The notes under the pieces were generated by a model. The model worked only from the letters and a program-made list of their open reading frames with translations. It searched no databases and was not told the origin of the DNA. A program made the position numbers and the translations under genes. From positions 40,117 through 104,116 of the forward strand of contig WTPW01001238.1 of the NCBI GenBank assembly GCA_009809945.1: a DNA stretch of 64,000 nt. Reading direction: 5' to 3'. Source of the DNA: Gigaspora margarita. Lineage: Eukaryota; Glomeromycota; Glomeromycetes; Diversisporales; Gigasporaceae. This document shows, one piece after another, positions 1-12,076 of the stretch; the stretch's first letter is position 1; each line of letters opens with the position of its first letter.

Positions 1-252
1 TGTATAGTATTTTGATTTTTTATTTCTGTTTGAGGAGAAAAGATTGTATGTTCTAAGGTCTATATTTAATTAAATATTCTGATTATATAATATAAATATT
101 TAGTGCAAGTAAGTAAGTCTGTATAGCATTTATTGCTTCATCTTATCACATGAACACACCTGATATTGATTGATGCTATAGTTAGATTTTAAGATGAATG
201 AAGTTATATTTCATATTTTAGACTTTGGTTTTGGATCACATTTTTTACTAAG
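1..252. other. AT-rich sequence with nothing recognised
   Basis: No coding, RNA or repeat signal stands out here. It is the left flank of the TIR element that follows. Confidence 0.5.
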
Positions 253-255
253 TTA

Positions 256-1082
256 GGGGCATGCCATTTATTACGTAATTTTTACTACCCCTTAGATTGT
301 AACACAGGCAAATTTGTCTGTATATTTAAAAATTTTAATAAAATTTTAATAAAATTTTAATAAAATTTTAATAAAATTTTAAATATTGATTTTAGCTATA
401 TCTTTTTTAAGTAAAAAATATTCTTTGAGTTTTGTTTTAGTAACTTTGTTATAAAAATTTTTTAAAATTATTAGAAAACTTTAGTATAACCAAAGTTTAA
501 AGTTCTTGTACTATTAAAATTTTTTTTTAGATTTTCTTAAATTTTATATGTTCCCATCTATAAAAAAAACTTTTACTTCTAATACAAGTGTTGATTTTTA
601 CAAATAAATCATTAAAGTTGCAATAATAAAAGTTATCATCCTTTATATAAACTACAATATTGTCTTAAGAACTATAGCTTTAAAACTAAAACTAAATAAG
701 ATTACAGAGAAATTGTGATAAATTTTTTAAAAAATTTTTTCTTAAAGATATCTATTTTTAGCTTATATATAACTTAAAATTTTTTCTTACAATATAAAAA
801 CTAATTTTGCAAAAAAGTAATCCTTATTTTCAAATATTATTGTACAAAGTTTTATTTAATTATCTTGATATTTAAAAAAAGTAAATTAGAGCAAAAAAAG
901 TGCAAAAACGCAGACAAATTTGCCTGTGTTCTACTACAATCTAAGGGATAGATACATGGTCAGAGATAGTGATTACATCTATATATTATATTAACCAATC
1001 TGAATTAGATAAAGTAATCACACCATACATGGATGAGGGTGGCTACTAAGTAAAAAATATTATGTAATAAATGGCACACCCC
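256..1082. mobile_element. Non-autonomous TIR DNA transposon, TTA target duplication (PIF/Harbinger-like)
   Basis: The ends are inverted repeats: GGGGCATGCCATTTATTACG on the left, and GGGGTGTGCCATTTATTACA when the right end is read in reverse. TTA lies on each side (253-255, 1083-1085). The inverted similarity continues inside through the arms at 288-321 and 911-947, which share CAGACAAATTTGCCTGTG. The right arm has about 90 extra bases (951-1040), so the arms are unequal. An 11-bp tandem repeat (AATTTTAATAA-like) lies at 330-382. No transposase is present. A 3-bp TWA duplication with G-rich ends is typical of PIF/Harbinger; that assignment is inference. Confidence 0.75.
330..382. repeat. 11-bp tandem repeat
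   Basis: About four to five copies of TTTTAATAAAA follow one another inside the left arm of the surrounding TIR element. Confidence 0.8.
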
Positions 1083-1085
1083 TTA

Positions 1086-2104
1086 GTTAAAAATTACTTT
1101 ATATAGATAACTGTTCCTGAGTATTTTGTATGCTTTTCTCAATAGTTAATATATTCTATAGTAGCATATATCCGTGGTTCTTGAGTTGAAATATACTTTA
1201 TTTGAATAAAAATGCAAGTCTAATAACAATGCTTAAAAATAATATGCTAAATTAAATCAATATATACAGAGGTTTATATTAAAATGATATATAAAATAGT
1301 TCACTAATCACAATAAAAACTTATTAAAACATTATAGGCAAGAAAATTTCAAGTTTTAAAGTCATGATTTTATACAATATTCTTCTATCAAACAAGCATG
1401 TATTAAATGGTTGGATCAGTGTTGTCATGTCTACTCTATTCAAAACTTTTTTGTTAATGCTCACGTCCAAATGTCCACAGTGTCCATAACTGTTCAAAGA
1501 AGATTTAGACTTTAAAATTTAATAAATTAGTTTAAAAAAGATATGATTTTATATTTTTTATAGATTTGAATATTTTTCTAAAGAAAAAATTAATAAAATT
1601 TTAAGTAAGTTAGATTTACTTTTTTGATCAGAGCCATCCTGTGACAACATTTGGGTTTGATCAAGTTTTACAATTTTTACAGAGCTATCTCCAAATTTCT
1701 GGGTTAGATGCATTAGATCTACTATATTTGCATATAATAAGCATATCTGCACATTATTTTGAGACAATATGTGTTATTTTGGAACATGTATACAGTGTTT
1801 AAAATTCAATGTTCTCATGGTTCTTGATGAACATTTGAGTTTTTTTAAGAAAATAAATATTTAAAAAAAGGTTCTCTTATTTGAGAACATTTTATCCTCT
1901 TGAAATGTTCTCAGAGAGAACATTTATAAAATTTTTATGTTCTATATTTACTAATAAGAACAATAAATTATATAAAATGTTTATCAATTTGATAATGTAA
2001 TTTGATCATAACAAATTCTGTATATATGTATATATTATATATAGCTTATATATTTAAAGCTGTACAATATGAATAATAAATAAATATTTAAAGAAATAGC
2101 TTTT
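1086..2104. other. Intergenic AT-rich stretch with an R1 repeat relic
   Basis: No gene recognised. Positions about 1618-1705 resemble part of a dispersed repeat (called R1 here) that recurs near 7.7-7.95, 9.5-9.7 and 49.68-49.87 kb; the shared words are an ACAGAG-C-ATC..AAATTTCTGG block and a GATC-rich block. Positions 1800-1945 repeat the word GTTCTC / GAGAAC on both strands, without a clear element boundary. Confidence 0.45.
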
Positions 2105-2116
2105 AAAAATTTTAAA

Positions 2117-3102
2117 GGGTGTGGCGACTTAGAGAAGTTGGTAAGTTGTCACCCCCAAGCAGCAGGTCTAGGGTTCAAATACCACTGGCGACGCTTTGGA
2201 AATTATGCCTGTGATATGGTACCATTTCTCCTCGTTGGTCCTTTGGTACACCATCTTGAATGGAAGCCAGCGGGCGCACAAAATCCAAGGATCGGAAAAT
2301 GGATACCCATTTGGAAGTCCTGAGTAAGGAAGTAGCAAAGATCTTTGATAGTGCTAACCATAATTGGAATATCGGAAACTGGAGCCAGAGAACCAGACGG
2401 CAAGATCTTTGAGGAGGGGGTCCACCAACCTGGCCACCGAAGTCGCACCGGAGGAAAAGGACATGTGTTTCGGCAGCATGTACCAAGGGGAGGGAGTCCA
2501 TTCGGCACCTAAAGCTGGGCCGACCGACCCTTCCGGGCTAACTGGTTTGGAAGTTTGGGGACCTGGGGAAGGACCGATAGGAAGGTTGTGGTGGGTATCA
2601 GGATTGGAGTGAACCTCGACAAGGGCAGAAGTAGGTAACGGTAGTGGTTCAATGGTTAGCCCTGACTGCAAGTATATAGGTAAAGCTGTAGCGTAAGTTA
2701 CTAAAGCGTAGGTAATACCTGTGTGGAACAGGAAGTGCTCTACCAAGTGTGCCGCAAGGATAAACTAGTCCTAAGGGGATTCTGCAAGCATCCGGGACTG
2801 GCCTTGACTGCCTTATGTAATGGAGGACTGTACCAGTGATACAAGGAGGATTTGGCAGGAGAAGCATAGATCAGAAGGTTTAAATAGGTAACCCCCTAGT
2901 TGGGTTGCAGATATGGCAACTAGTGTAGAACCTTCGGGTAGACTACTTAAATTAGACAACCAAAAGTTGTATGTGTAGCTTGTTGTACTCTCATCTATGT
3001 AACAAATGTCAGGGCGCCCCTGAAGGTGCCCGTGATCTGACTTTACTTGAATAAAAGCCTTTCCCCATAGCGGTAACTTTGACATAAAAAAAAAAAATAA
3101 AT
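2117..3102 (+). mobile_element. tRNA-derived SINE-like retroelement (copy 1)
   Basis: The 5' head is tRNA-like: an A-box-like GGCGACTTAGAGAAGTTGG is followed about 40 bp later by a B-box-like GGGTTCAAATACC. The element ends in an A-rich tail (3086-3102) and is flanked by a 12-bp direct repeat AAAAATTTTAAA (2105-2116 and 3103-3114), as expected for LINE-mediated retroposition. The body is clearly richer in GC than its surroundings. Positions about 2872-3010 match the 3' module of the element at 16.07 kb. At 986 bp it is long for a SINE, so it may be composite. Several overlapping small ORFs inside it have no recognisable product. Confidence 0.75.
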
Positions 3103-3114
3103 AAAAATTTTAAA

Positions 3115-3604
3115 ATAAAACATTCATTAGCTATACAGTGTGTTTTTTATATTGAGAGTATCATTATTGTGTAGACTTATATATAGATGATTTTGGTAAA
3201 TGATATGCTAATACTAAGCAAGTAAAAAAAACAAAGTATTTGTTAGTACAAAGTTTAAATAGTTAAATAACAAAGTAATTCAATTCTAATTTATTGCATT
3301 AACCAATAGTAGCATTAGTAAAATATTATAGAAAAATTTGTTTTGCTATAAGCAAATATAAAAAGCACTTGAAGTTTTAACAAAATTATTAGAAATTAAA
3401 TTGTATAATACATTGTGTTATAGTAAAAAAATACAAAGAATCATATACAAAGTTTAAAAAATGATTAGATTTGCATGAATTTAGTGTGTGAAGTACAAGT
3501 ATAGAATTTAATTTCAATTAAGGTATTATTCTATTAACAATAGAATTCTTTATTTAAAATTATTTTATTTACTATATTAAACTATCAGAGTATAAGTTAT
3601 AATT
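3115..3604. other. AT-rich sequence with nothing recognised
   Basis: No gene, RNA or clear repeat structure seen between the SINE and the next MITE. Confidence 0.5.
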
Positions 3605-3606
3605 TA

Positions 3607-3790
3607 CAGTCTACTCCTGCAATAGTTACACCCAAAATAGTCACATTTTCTTGAGACTATATACCAATCATTTGCAGTAATATAAAATTAACTCTCATTA
3701 TTATCACATGATGTGACTATTATTATGTTTCTCTCGCTATAGTCACATCAAGTTTCTGACAGACAGTGTGACTATAGCGGGAGTAGAATG
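3607..3790. mobile_element. pogo/Tc1-like MITE with TA target duplication
   Basis: 184-bp element. Left end CAGTCTACTCCTGCAATAG; right end read in reverse CATTCTACTCCCGCTATAG. TA lies on both sides (3605-3606, 3791-3792). CAGT ends with a TA duplication are characteristic of pogo/Fot1-type Tc1/mariner elements. A second internal copy of the TATAGTCACA motif near 3735-3750 suggests a tandem or composite end. No coding capacity. Confidence 0.75.
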
Positions 3791-3987
3791 TACTTATTTA
3801 TTATTAAAAGTTAGATATAACTTTAATTCACAATATATTAAATTACAAGTAAGTAAGTGCAGTATAAGAAAAGCTTAATTTTTACTTAGCATACCAAGAA
3901 TAGTGCAACCTTTATCATAGAATAATTATTATATTATTGATTTTATTAATTTGAATTAATTTTGTTGTAAATTAATAAATAATCGAT

Positions 3988-4234
3988 GGGGTGGGTCAAT
4001 AGAAAAGGGACAAATCATTTTTAGTAAAATTTTTTTAATTTTTAAATTAAAATATCTTGACAACTATTTAATCAAATTTGCCAAAATTTTTTTTATTTTA
4101 ATCTTGAAATTATAAAGAATTAAAATAAAAAAAATTATTAAATTTATTAAGATAGTTGTTAAGATATTTAAGCTTAAAGTCAAGAAAACTTTTACTTAGA
4201 AAAAATTTGTCCCTTTTCTATTGACTTATCCCCA
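3988..4234. mobile_element. Short TIR element (MITE)
   Basis: 247 bp. The left end is GGGG-TGGGTCAATAGAAAAGGG and the right end in reverse is GGGG-ATAAGTCAATAGAAAAGGG, followed on both sides by ACAAAT. The interior is also largely self-complementary (for example TATCTTGACAACTA near 4052 and TAGTTGTTAAGATA near 4155). AT lies immediately outside both ends. Family not assigned. Confidence 0.75.
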
Positions 4235-4826
4235 TATTTCAAAATTGTTTGAAACTAATATTAACATGAACATTCATTAAAAATTAATGTTCAATATATT
4301 TAATATATAGTGAATACTAAAAAGTTTTTGAGAACAATAAAAATTTAAATTATGCTCTTTTGAGAACATAACTTTCGATTTGAATATTAAAACTGCATGC
4401 ATGTGCAATATTTTGAATCATTTTGACAATTTTTATTAGTAGAAGAACCCTGCTTTTGTTATATAGTGTATATATATTAATAGGATGTGTGTTTTTTGAA
4501 ATATGCATGGTATTATTTTGAGTTAAAACTCCAATTTTCAAAAAAATGCAAATTTCAAAATAATTTTCATGTGCATTATTACTATAGTGCACTAACTAAA
4601 GTACCCCTTTTTTGTACTCTTTATGTGAAGTACCTAGGTATTTTGCATGGTATTTTTTTTTGCCAAGAATAATACCCAGGTATTTTATAATTATTGAAGG
4701 TAGAATTTTTGTATAAAACCTGAATATTTTATATTGCACAATACCTACTATAGTAACTTTACTAAATACTATAAATACTATTATTAAATCTTCTAGCACT
4801 GTTTTTTTAAATTTATTTATTTTTTT
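4235..4826. other. AT-rich sequence with nothing recognised
   Basis: Short open frames on both strands here are low-complexity and look like chance. No transposon ends were identified. Confidence 0.45.
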
Positions 4827-5160
4827 TAGTTGAATACAAATATAAAGAAAAGAGAAAAAAAATGGGATGAAATACAGGACAAGAAATGAGAAAAAGATTA
4901 GATTTTTTTTGTTTTTTTTTTTATTTTAATTTATTAATTTAATTTATTTATTTTTTATTTTTTTAAATTTTAATTTATTTTTTATTTAGTTGAATACAAA
5001 TATAAAGAAAATGGAACAAAAACGAGAAGAAATACAGGATAAAAACCAGACAAAAAGAGGATAAAAAACAGAATGAAAAATGAAACAAAAAATGGGATGA
5101 AAGCGAGATGAAAACGGGACAAAAATAGTAATGAATGAACCCAAAACAACAGGAAAGCCC
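4827..5160. repeat. A-rich direct duplication
   Basis: A block starting GTTGAATACAAATATAAAGA appears twice (4829 and 4989). Each copy is followed by purine-rich repeats around GGGATGAAA..CAGGAcAA..AAAG. It leads directly into the coding-like minisatellite downstream. Confidence 0.65.
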
Positions 5161-5179
5161 ACAAAAAAATAACAAAGAA

Positions 5180-6007
5180 GAACCACCTAAGAACTTACAG
5201 AACCTACTGAAGACTTACCAAAAAAACACAAAGAGGCAATGAACTCACCTACTGAAAATGACAAAAAAGAACTACTGAAGAACTTGCATCCACTGACAAA
5301 GAAACAAAAAACTTACCAACCAAAAAATGCCAAAATTACTCACTAAAAAATGATGAAGAAGAACTACTAAAGAACTTACAGAACCCACTAATGAAGATAG
5401 AAAGAACCTCCCACCAAAAAATGACAAATTTACACTGAAAAATGATGAAGAAGAACCACTGAAGGACTTACAAAACTCACTAACGAAAAGACAAAGAACC
5501 TACCACTGAAAAATGACAAAACTACCTACTGGAAAATGATAAAAACCCACTAAAGAACTTATAGAACCCACTAAAAAAGAGAGAAAGAACTGAAATTACC
5601 CACTAAAAAATGACAAAGAACTACTGAAAGACTTGAACTCACTGACGAAGAGACCCACTGAAAATGACAAAATTACCCACCAAAAAATGATGAAGAAAAA
5701 CCACTGAAGGATGATGAAGAGGCAAAGAACCTATTACCAAAAAATGACAAAATTACCTACTGAAAACAATGAAGAACTACTGAAGGATTTAAAGAATCCA
5801 CTAAAAGACTGCTCCAATAATAACTCCAGTAATGACTCCAATGATGACTCCAGTGATGACTCCAGCAATGACTCTAGCAAGAAAATTCTAACTAAAAAAA
5901 AAACTAGATCATCTTATATGATCACCAATCTCAAAATTATTGGACAATCATATAAGGATCATCCTTTTTGCCTTTTTTTTTATGTTTGTTTATTTTTTTT
6001 AATTTGA
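5180..6007 (+). pseudogene. Decayed tandem-repeat protein gene (Lys/Glu/Leu-rich repeats, then Asp/Ser-rich tail)
   Basis: A degenerate tandem repeat of roughly 100-120 bp encodes variants of a peptide like KMTKLPTENNEELLKDLKNP-L. Successive copies shift frame and carry stops, and only the last one is open from the ATG at 5711 (98 codons). The last copy runs into an Asn/Asp/Ser-rich stretch (residues about 36-58) and a Lys-rich segment. The repeated peptide can be followed upstream to about 5230 in alternating frames, so this was probably a longer repeat protein that lost its reading frame. I do not recognise a family. It could instead be a non-coding minisatellite with accidental coding potential. 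Confidence 0.5.
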
Positions 6008-6064
6008 ACCCAAGGGTTGCTAGCGGTAATATTGTTCTAGTAGTTAAATAAATTTAAGAAAAGA

Positions 6065-7037
6065 TGTACGTACACTCTCCTGATATTGATCACTGAAATT
6101 TTGATAATTACATTATTTACTAACAATTGTAACCATATATACAACCTTTTTTTAATGAAAAATTAAACTTGGCATAGTAAGTAAAGTTGTACAGAATAAT
6201 GATTTGCATATACTCTAAAATTTTTAGAAATTTTAGATAAAATTTTATTAAGTCATATTTAGCATTTTTGATCAAAAAAATGAAAATTAAAATTTTATAT
6301 TAGGTTGATGCATTTTAAAACCCTATTATAAATAATAGTTGGTTTTAAAATATGCTATTCTCTATATCTAATAGCATATAGAGTCAAATTTTCATAGAGC
6401 AATTCAAAAAATTTCTCAAAATTTTTGTGTTGAATTAAAATTTTTGACAAATAAAAAGTTGCAATTTTTGTATCTTAAAATTCAGCATAATTAAATGTTA
6501 TAAAAATTTTATTAAAAATCTTCTAAAATAAAGTATTTAAGTATTTATTATTTAATACATATATAATTATTTTTTAAGCTATTCTAATACAAATTTTATA
6601 ATGTTCTACTATATCGAATTTTAAGGTATGAAAATTGCAACTTTTTATTTGTCAAAAATTTTAATTAAACACAAAAATTTTATGAGAAATTTTTTGAATT
6701 GCTCTATAAAAATTTAACTCTATATGCCATTAGGTATGTAAAATAACATATTTTAAAACCAACTATTATTTATAATAGTGTTTTAAAATGTGCTGACCTA
6801 ATATAAAATTTTTTAATTTTCATTTTTTTGATCAAAAATGCTAAATACAACTTAATAAAATTTTATCTAAAATTCCTAAAAATTTTAGAGTATAAGCAAA
6901 TTGTTATTTTGTACAACTTTACTTACTACACCAAGTTTAATTTTCTTATTAAAAAAAAAGTTGTATATGTAGCTACAATCATCAGTAGGTAACATGATTA
7001 TCAAAATTCTGGTGATCAATGTTAGGGAAGTGTATAT
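6065..7037. mobile_element. Foldback (long palindromic) element of about 970 bp
   Basis: The whole interval is an imperfect palindrome centred near 6550. The left arm passes through TATTGATCAC, AAGTAAAGTTGTACA, TTGATCAAAAAAATGAAAA, ATAATAGTTGGTTTTAAAAT and ATAAAAAGTTGCAATTTTTG. The same words recur in reverse complement and reverse order up to 7037. Arms are about 470 bp each. No coding capacity and no clear target duplication. Confidence 0.85.
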
Positions 7038-8534
7038 AGAGTTCATTGATATTGATTTGTATTACTTAAAATATGTTGTATATATTGTGCATCAGATCGA
7101 TTCTTGTGTCAGATGAAATCTGGCCTAAATTAGATTAGGGTTAGGGTAAAATTATGGTAAAGTTAGAAGTTAGTTTAGGCCAGTTGTTGCTGATTATTTA
7201 ATGCTGGCCAAATGATGGTCATCTTATATGTGTCAGATTCAATCTAATACAAGTTTTACTCTAACACACAACATATATAATACCCATACACAAAATACCC
7301 CTCTAGCTAGTATTGTACATTTTGGCTATCCATAGTCTTTTTTGGCTTGTCCACGTCCAAAATTGTCCAAACATCCAAGATTGTTCAAAGCTTGTCCAGG
7401 CTTTAATAATTAATAAATCTATCTAAAAAATATATAACTATATATTTTTTTAGGTGCTAAACACATTCTAGTTAAAATTAAAATAGGTAATCTTAATAAA
7501 ATTTTAAATAATTTTACTTTATTTAATTGTTCAAAATTGTTCAAAATTATCCAAATCATTGTCCAAAGCTGTTCCATGACAATCAAGAGACCCATAGGTC
7601 TTTATAAGTTTTTTTTTGGTTAGATTGCATTAGACCTGGGTACTTTAGTCAGTGCACTATAGTATATACAAATACGATATGTTGGCATTTAGCTCTAATT
7701 GTTAGCAAGATCTATAGCAAAATTATTAGCTAGGTATGTTTTACTTATAGAATGGATATGATTTATTAGTAAAAATTTTTTATGATCTTGGGGCAAAATT
7801 AATCAATTCTGATCTAGCCAATTAGGATTCTGATACACTCCAATATATCCCAACCCAGAATTTTGGCCCTTGTTTAAGTTGAGTTTTACAGAGTATCCCA
7901 AATTTCTGGATCAAATGTGTCAGATCTAGATTGGTGTTTAGCCCTAGTTGTTAATAGGCCTATAGAAAATTATCAGCTAGCATTTTTTGCTTATGAGTAG
8001 AGCTTACACTATATTGATCACTTGTAAATCACTTGTACATCACATGATTTGATTAACTAGTTTAACCTATGTAGTTAATTCACAAAAAATTTTTTGGTCA
8101 CATAACTTTGTTATAGTGCAAACCAATTGAATTTTAGGATTAGATATAATGTAAAAATTGCACTTTTTATGATTTTTCACAAAAATCACGAATAACTCTG
8201 AAGTTTGTCTATGAAATCATTTACTGTACATTAATAAAAAAATTTTCTTACAAAATTTTGGTACTAGTAGTACTCTAACTAAGCATTTAACTCGAATCCT
8301 AATCACTTGATTTATTACTTTAATAAATTCACTTATTTGATTGTTTTGATTGTTTTAATTTTTATATTATACCTGATCTCAAAATTTGATTGGTTTGTAC
8401 TATGACAAAGTCACATGACTAAAAAATTTTTTGTGAGTGAGCTACTATTGTTAGCTAGTTTCACATTGTCACTCACAAACTTTATTTATCACTTGCAAAA
8501 TTTATTAACTTAGTAAGTAAATTTTTAATATACC
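7038..8534. other. Gene-poor stretch with dispersed repeat R1
   Basis: Positions about 7684-7955 carry the fullest copy of dispersed repeat R1. It shares runs such as TTTTTATGATCTTGGG and GTTAGCA with 49.68-49.87 kb, and GATTCTGATgCACTCC with 9.58-9.62 kb. A two-unit TTAGGG run at about 7137 is not a telomere. No gene was recognised. Confidence 0.5.
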
Positions 8535-9359
8535 AACTTAGTTAATTGATAATCTGCCTGTCAACTAGAGAGTAATAAAATGTAGCATGCTTCTATATAA
8601 AATTGTTTCTTATTAAATTAGTGATAAATGTCCACTAATTAAAAGTTGTAGAGCTCGTCAAGATGCATCTAATGTGGTTAGATCATCCAAATTGGCCCAG
8701 TAGATGGTCAGATATCATCAAAAAATGATTGGCCAACTATATAAAATCCTGTGATAGAGATTATATATAAAAATCACTATGGGCAAAATATAGCATACTT
8801 CCATCTAAATTTTTTTTCTTACTAAGTTAACAATACATGTCCACTAATTGATAGTTATAAAGCTCATCAAGACGCATCTAATAGTGGTTAGATCATTCAA
8901 ATTGGCCTAGTGAATGGTAAAATATCATCAAAAAATGATTTGCTAACTATATAAAATCTCTATGTAAACAATATTTGTTTATATATTTTTTGATAATATT
9001 TCACTATCCACTAGACCAATTTGGATGATCTATCTACTATTAGATATGTCCAATGAGCTCTACAACTTTTAATTAGTGAACATATATCATTAACTTAGTA
9101 AAAAAATTTTTAGATGGAAGCATGCCACATTTCGCCTATAGTGATTTTTATATGTAATCTGTGTCACAGTATTTTATATAGTCAGCCAATTATTTTTTGA
9201 CAATATCTCACCATCCACTGGGCTGATTGGATAATCTAACCACTATTATATGTGTCTCAACGAGTTCTACAACTTTCAATTAGTGGACATATATTAGATA
9301 AAAGCACACTACATTTTGTCACTTTACATTTGACAGGCATATTATCAATTAATATAGTT
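8535..9359. mobile_element. Composite palindromic element containing two direct and two inverted units
   Basis: The outer inverted repeat pairs TTAATTGATAATCTGCCTGT (8542) with ACAGGCATATTATCAATTAA (9334). Inside, a unit of about 190 bp with TGTCCACTAATT..AGTTGTA..AGCTCgTCAAGA occurs twice forward (about 8580-8770 and 8785-8975) and twice in reverse (about 8980-9130 and 9140-9310). This gives a double-length hairpin. No coding sequence. Confidence 0.75.
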
Positions 9360-10034
9360 TTTTAATATTTTGATAAAACAAGCATTCAAAAACAGTTTTA
9401 GTAATATTTTATAATGTTATATTTATTTTTATGTAACTTATCCATAGTGATTGTATGTATAATCTGATTTATATAGTAGAGTCATAATTAGTATTATAAA
9501 AATGATCTATATATACTCTACCCTTAATGAATAGATATAATTTATTAGTAAAATTTTTTATGACAGAGCAAAATTGATCAATTTTGATCCTGTCAACTAT
9601 GATTCTGATGCACTCCGATGTATTATAACCTGGAATTTGGGGACCCCCTGTATGAGTTGGGTTAGATTGGTCTTTATTATTGTTGGCACTCATTACAAAA
9701 TTAATCAATGTACATAAGTGGTCTTATGATCAACTATATAACAGATAAAGAACTGATCAATATATTTGTAGCAATCCAAATCATTAGTTGAAAAACCAAC
9801 TAGTTAACAACTAGTTGAATAATCAATTAGAAATTTTTTAACTAACTAATTGTCAAGAGCGAAGCAAAGGACTCTAATAAAGAAGTAATGGACCAGAATT
9901 TGTGTGTTATTATTTTCAGTAACGTCATTTATTTATTGCCCAATAAGAAACAATTAATCAATACAGATCAGCCTAAACATAAACAGATAACGGATGTTTC
10001 AGAACAGGCCATGGGCTCCAGATAAAATTAACTA
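9360..10034. other. AT-rich stretch with partial R1 repeat
   Basis: Positions about 9515-9640 match part of dispersed repeat R1 (AATTTATTAGTAAAATTTTT..CAAAATTGATCAAT). Positions 9785-9850 contain several ACTAGTT/AACTAGT inverted words. No gene was recognised. Confidence 0.45.
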
Positions 10035-11195
10035 AGATTAGGATCGATTTTCTGAACACGTAACTTTCTGGCATCAAATAGTCTTTGAGAAAAAAATTAA
10101 TTTATGTTAGAGTTTTGGTATATATTAGTAGTTAGAATGGCTATTATATAGAAAAATTGTACAAAAAAACTTTTTTGTTAGCCCAGAATAATAATTAGCA
10201 GTCTAATTCTTGCAATAAATACAATTTTTGTAAAGCAAATGTTTGTTTTAATTTTCTTGATCATGTTATGTTATACCTGATCCTGAGTTTTAAGGATAGG
10301 GTATCTTATGTCACATTATGCATATATAATTTTATGCAGATCATGGAACTCAGCTATTATAAAAGATCACACAAACTCGTGATCTTTAAAAATGTTTCGC
10401 AACAGTTTAATGTTGTCAAAATACTGTTTTTTGATTGTTCAAAGGCTTGTGCACTCAACAGTAAGCCATTTTCTATAAGCAAGTTGGATTAAAAAATAGT
10501 TTATTTAGAAATAAGGCGAAGTTAGCTTTGTGCATCTGGCTTCAAAAATGTGCATCTTAAGCAACTTTCTTAAAAACTAATTTTTTTTAAAAAACATTTA
10601 ATAGATAACAATTTCAATCACTTGTTTACAATTAATTATATTGCGAAAAACTATCATGTTTAGGATTTTTTTGAAGTTAGCTAGAGACTTTTTGTAAAAA
10701 AGCATTTATTATTAAATCTATTTATAGATTATATAACATGGGCAATAGTCTATTTAGATAGTTGTAAGAAGATAAACTTTTTGAATTGTAATGCATATAA
10801 TAAGTGTAAAAAGCATTTTATTTATAAAAATTTATTATAATATTAGTAAAAATTGGTTAAAGTAAATTAAATTATTATAAGTTCAAAAGATATTTAATTT
10901 TCGTTCATAGTAAATGTTAATAATTTGATTGGCTGATATAATAAGTTACTATTTTTAGTTTTGTTGTATTAATGATCTACATCTTGCAGCTATGCCATTA
11001 TTTCACTATAATGTAGATCACATGAGATACCCTATCCTTAATTGGGAGTTTTGCTAGAAAAATAATCCTCCGAAACTAATAATTGATTTTGTGTAAACAA
11101 TAACTGAAAATTTGTTACACAAATTAATGATCATCAAATCTGCTACTATAATTAGATTTGGCATAATGACCTTGTGACAATGTTACATAAATTTT

Positions 11196-12076
11196 AGGGT
11201 GGCAATTATTTCGCCAACAATTACTTTACCGATATAACATTTCACCAACAAATATTCACTGACAAATTCATTTTACTGACTGTATGCTTCACCAAAGCTT
11301 ATTTCATCAACAAAGTAATTCTGGTCATTGTTGTTAGGGTCAGAGTAGGATCTGGATAAAATTAGAGTTAAAATTAGTATGCTTTTTAAAAAAAATTTGT
11401 CAGTGGAATGAGCTTCAGTGAAACAAACTGGCAGTAAAATGAACTTGTCGGTAGAGGTCTTATCCAGTCAAAAATTTTGTATTCAGATATTCATTTGGTC
11501 AATCTTTTTAATATTCAAATATTCATTCAAAAATTTTAAAATATTCAATGAATATTCACTGAATATTCATTGAATATTAAATATATAGTACTAAATATAA
11601 AAAAAAATAAAGTAGCATAATTCAAAAACAAATAATTTTAAAAAATTCTCTTTAAGAAATTTGTTGTCTTAATCCAAAGCCACAATTTTGTTGAAGTAGA
11701 TATTTATTTAATTTATAANTATAAAAGTTATAATATTTTAAAGTTTATATATATTTAAAATTTTGGTATTAAAAATTAGTTATGTATATTTTTTAACTAA
11801 TTAGAATTTATTATACAAAAATTAGCAATCATATTTGATTATTAATATCAAAATTTGCTACTTTTAATATATATATATTCAATGAATATTCAATGAATAT
11901 ATTAAGTGAAAATTTTTAAATATTCGAATATTCATTTGATGAAAATTTTATATATTCAAATATTCATGAATATTTAAATAAAACATTCATCGGATCAAAC
12001 CTCTACTTGTCGGTGAATATTTGTCAGTGAAATGTTATGTCAGTGAAGTGATTGTTGGTGAAATAATACAGACCCG
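11196..12076. mobile_element. Non-autonomous TIR element, interrupted by a hAT MITE
   Basis: Left end GGGTGGCAATTATTTCGCCA and right end in reverse GGGTCTGTATTATTTCACCA. They are followed on both sides by matching blocks containing ACATTTCACYRACAAATATTCACYGAC. AATTTT flanks both ends and may be the target duplication. The element is split by the hAT at 11452-12005. A single unresolved base lies at 11719. Confidence 0.7.
11452..12005. mobile_element. hAT-type MITE
   Basis: Ends TAGAGGTCTTATCC and GGATCAAACCTCTA. They are flanked by a perfect 8-bp duplication CTTGTCGG (11444-11451 and 12006-12013), the hAT hallmark. The interior is packed with ATTCAATGAATATTC-type inverted words and no coding sequence. 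Confidence 0.85.

Noticed and set aside
2138-2867. Overlapping open frames of 60-130 codons on both strands
   Set aside because: They lie inside a SINE with higher GC, overlap one another on both strands and show no domain.
7135-7150. TTAGGGTTAGGGT, telomere-like
   Set aside because: Only two units, with no array; similar words at 57169 and 60865 are isolated too.
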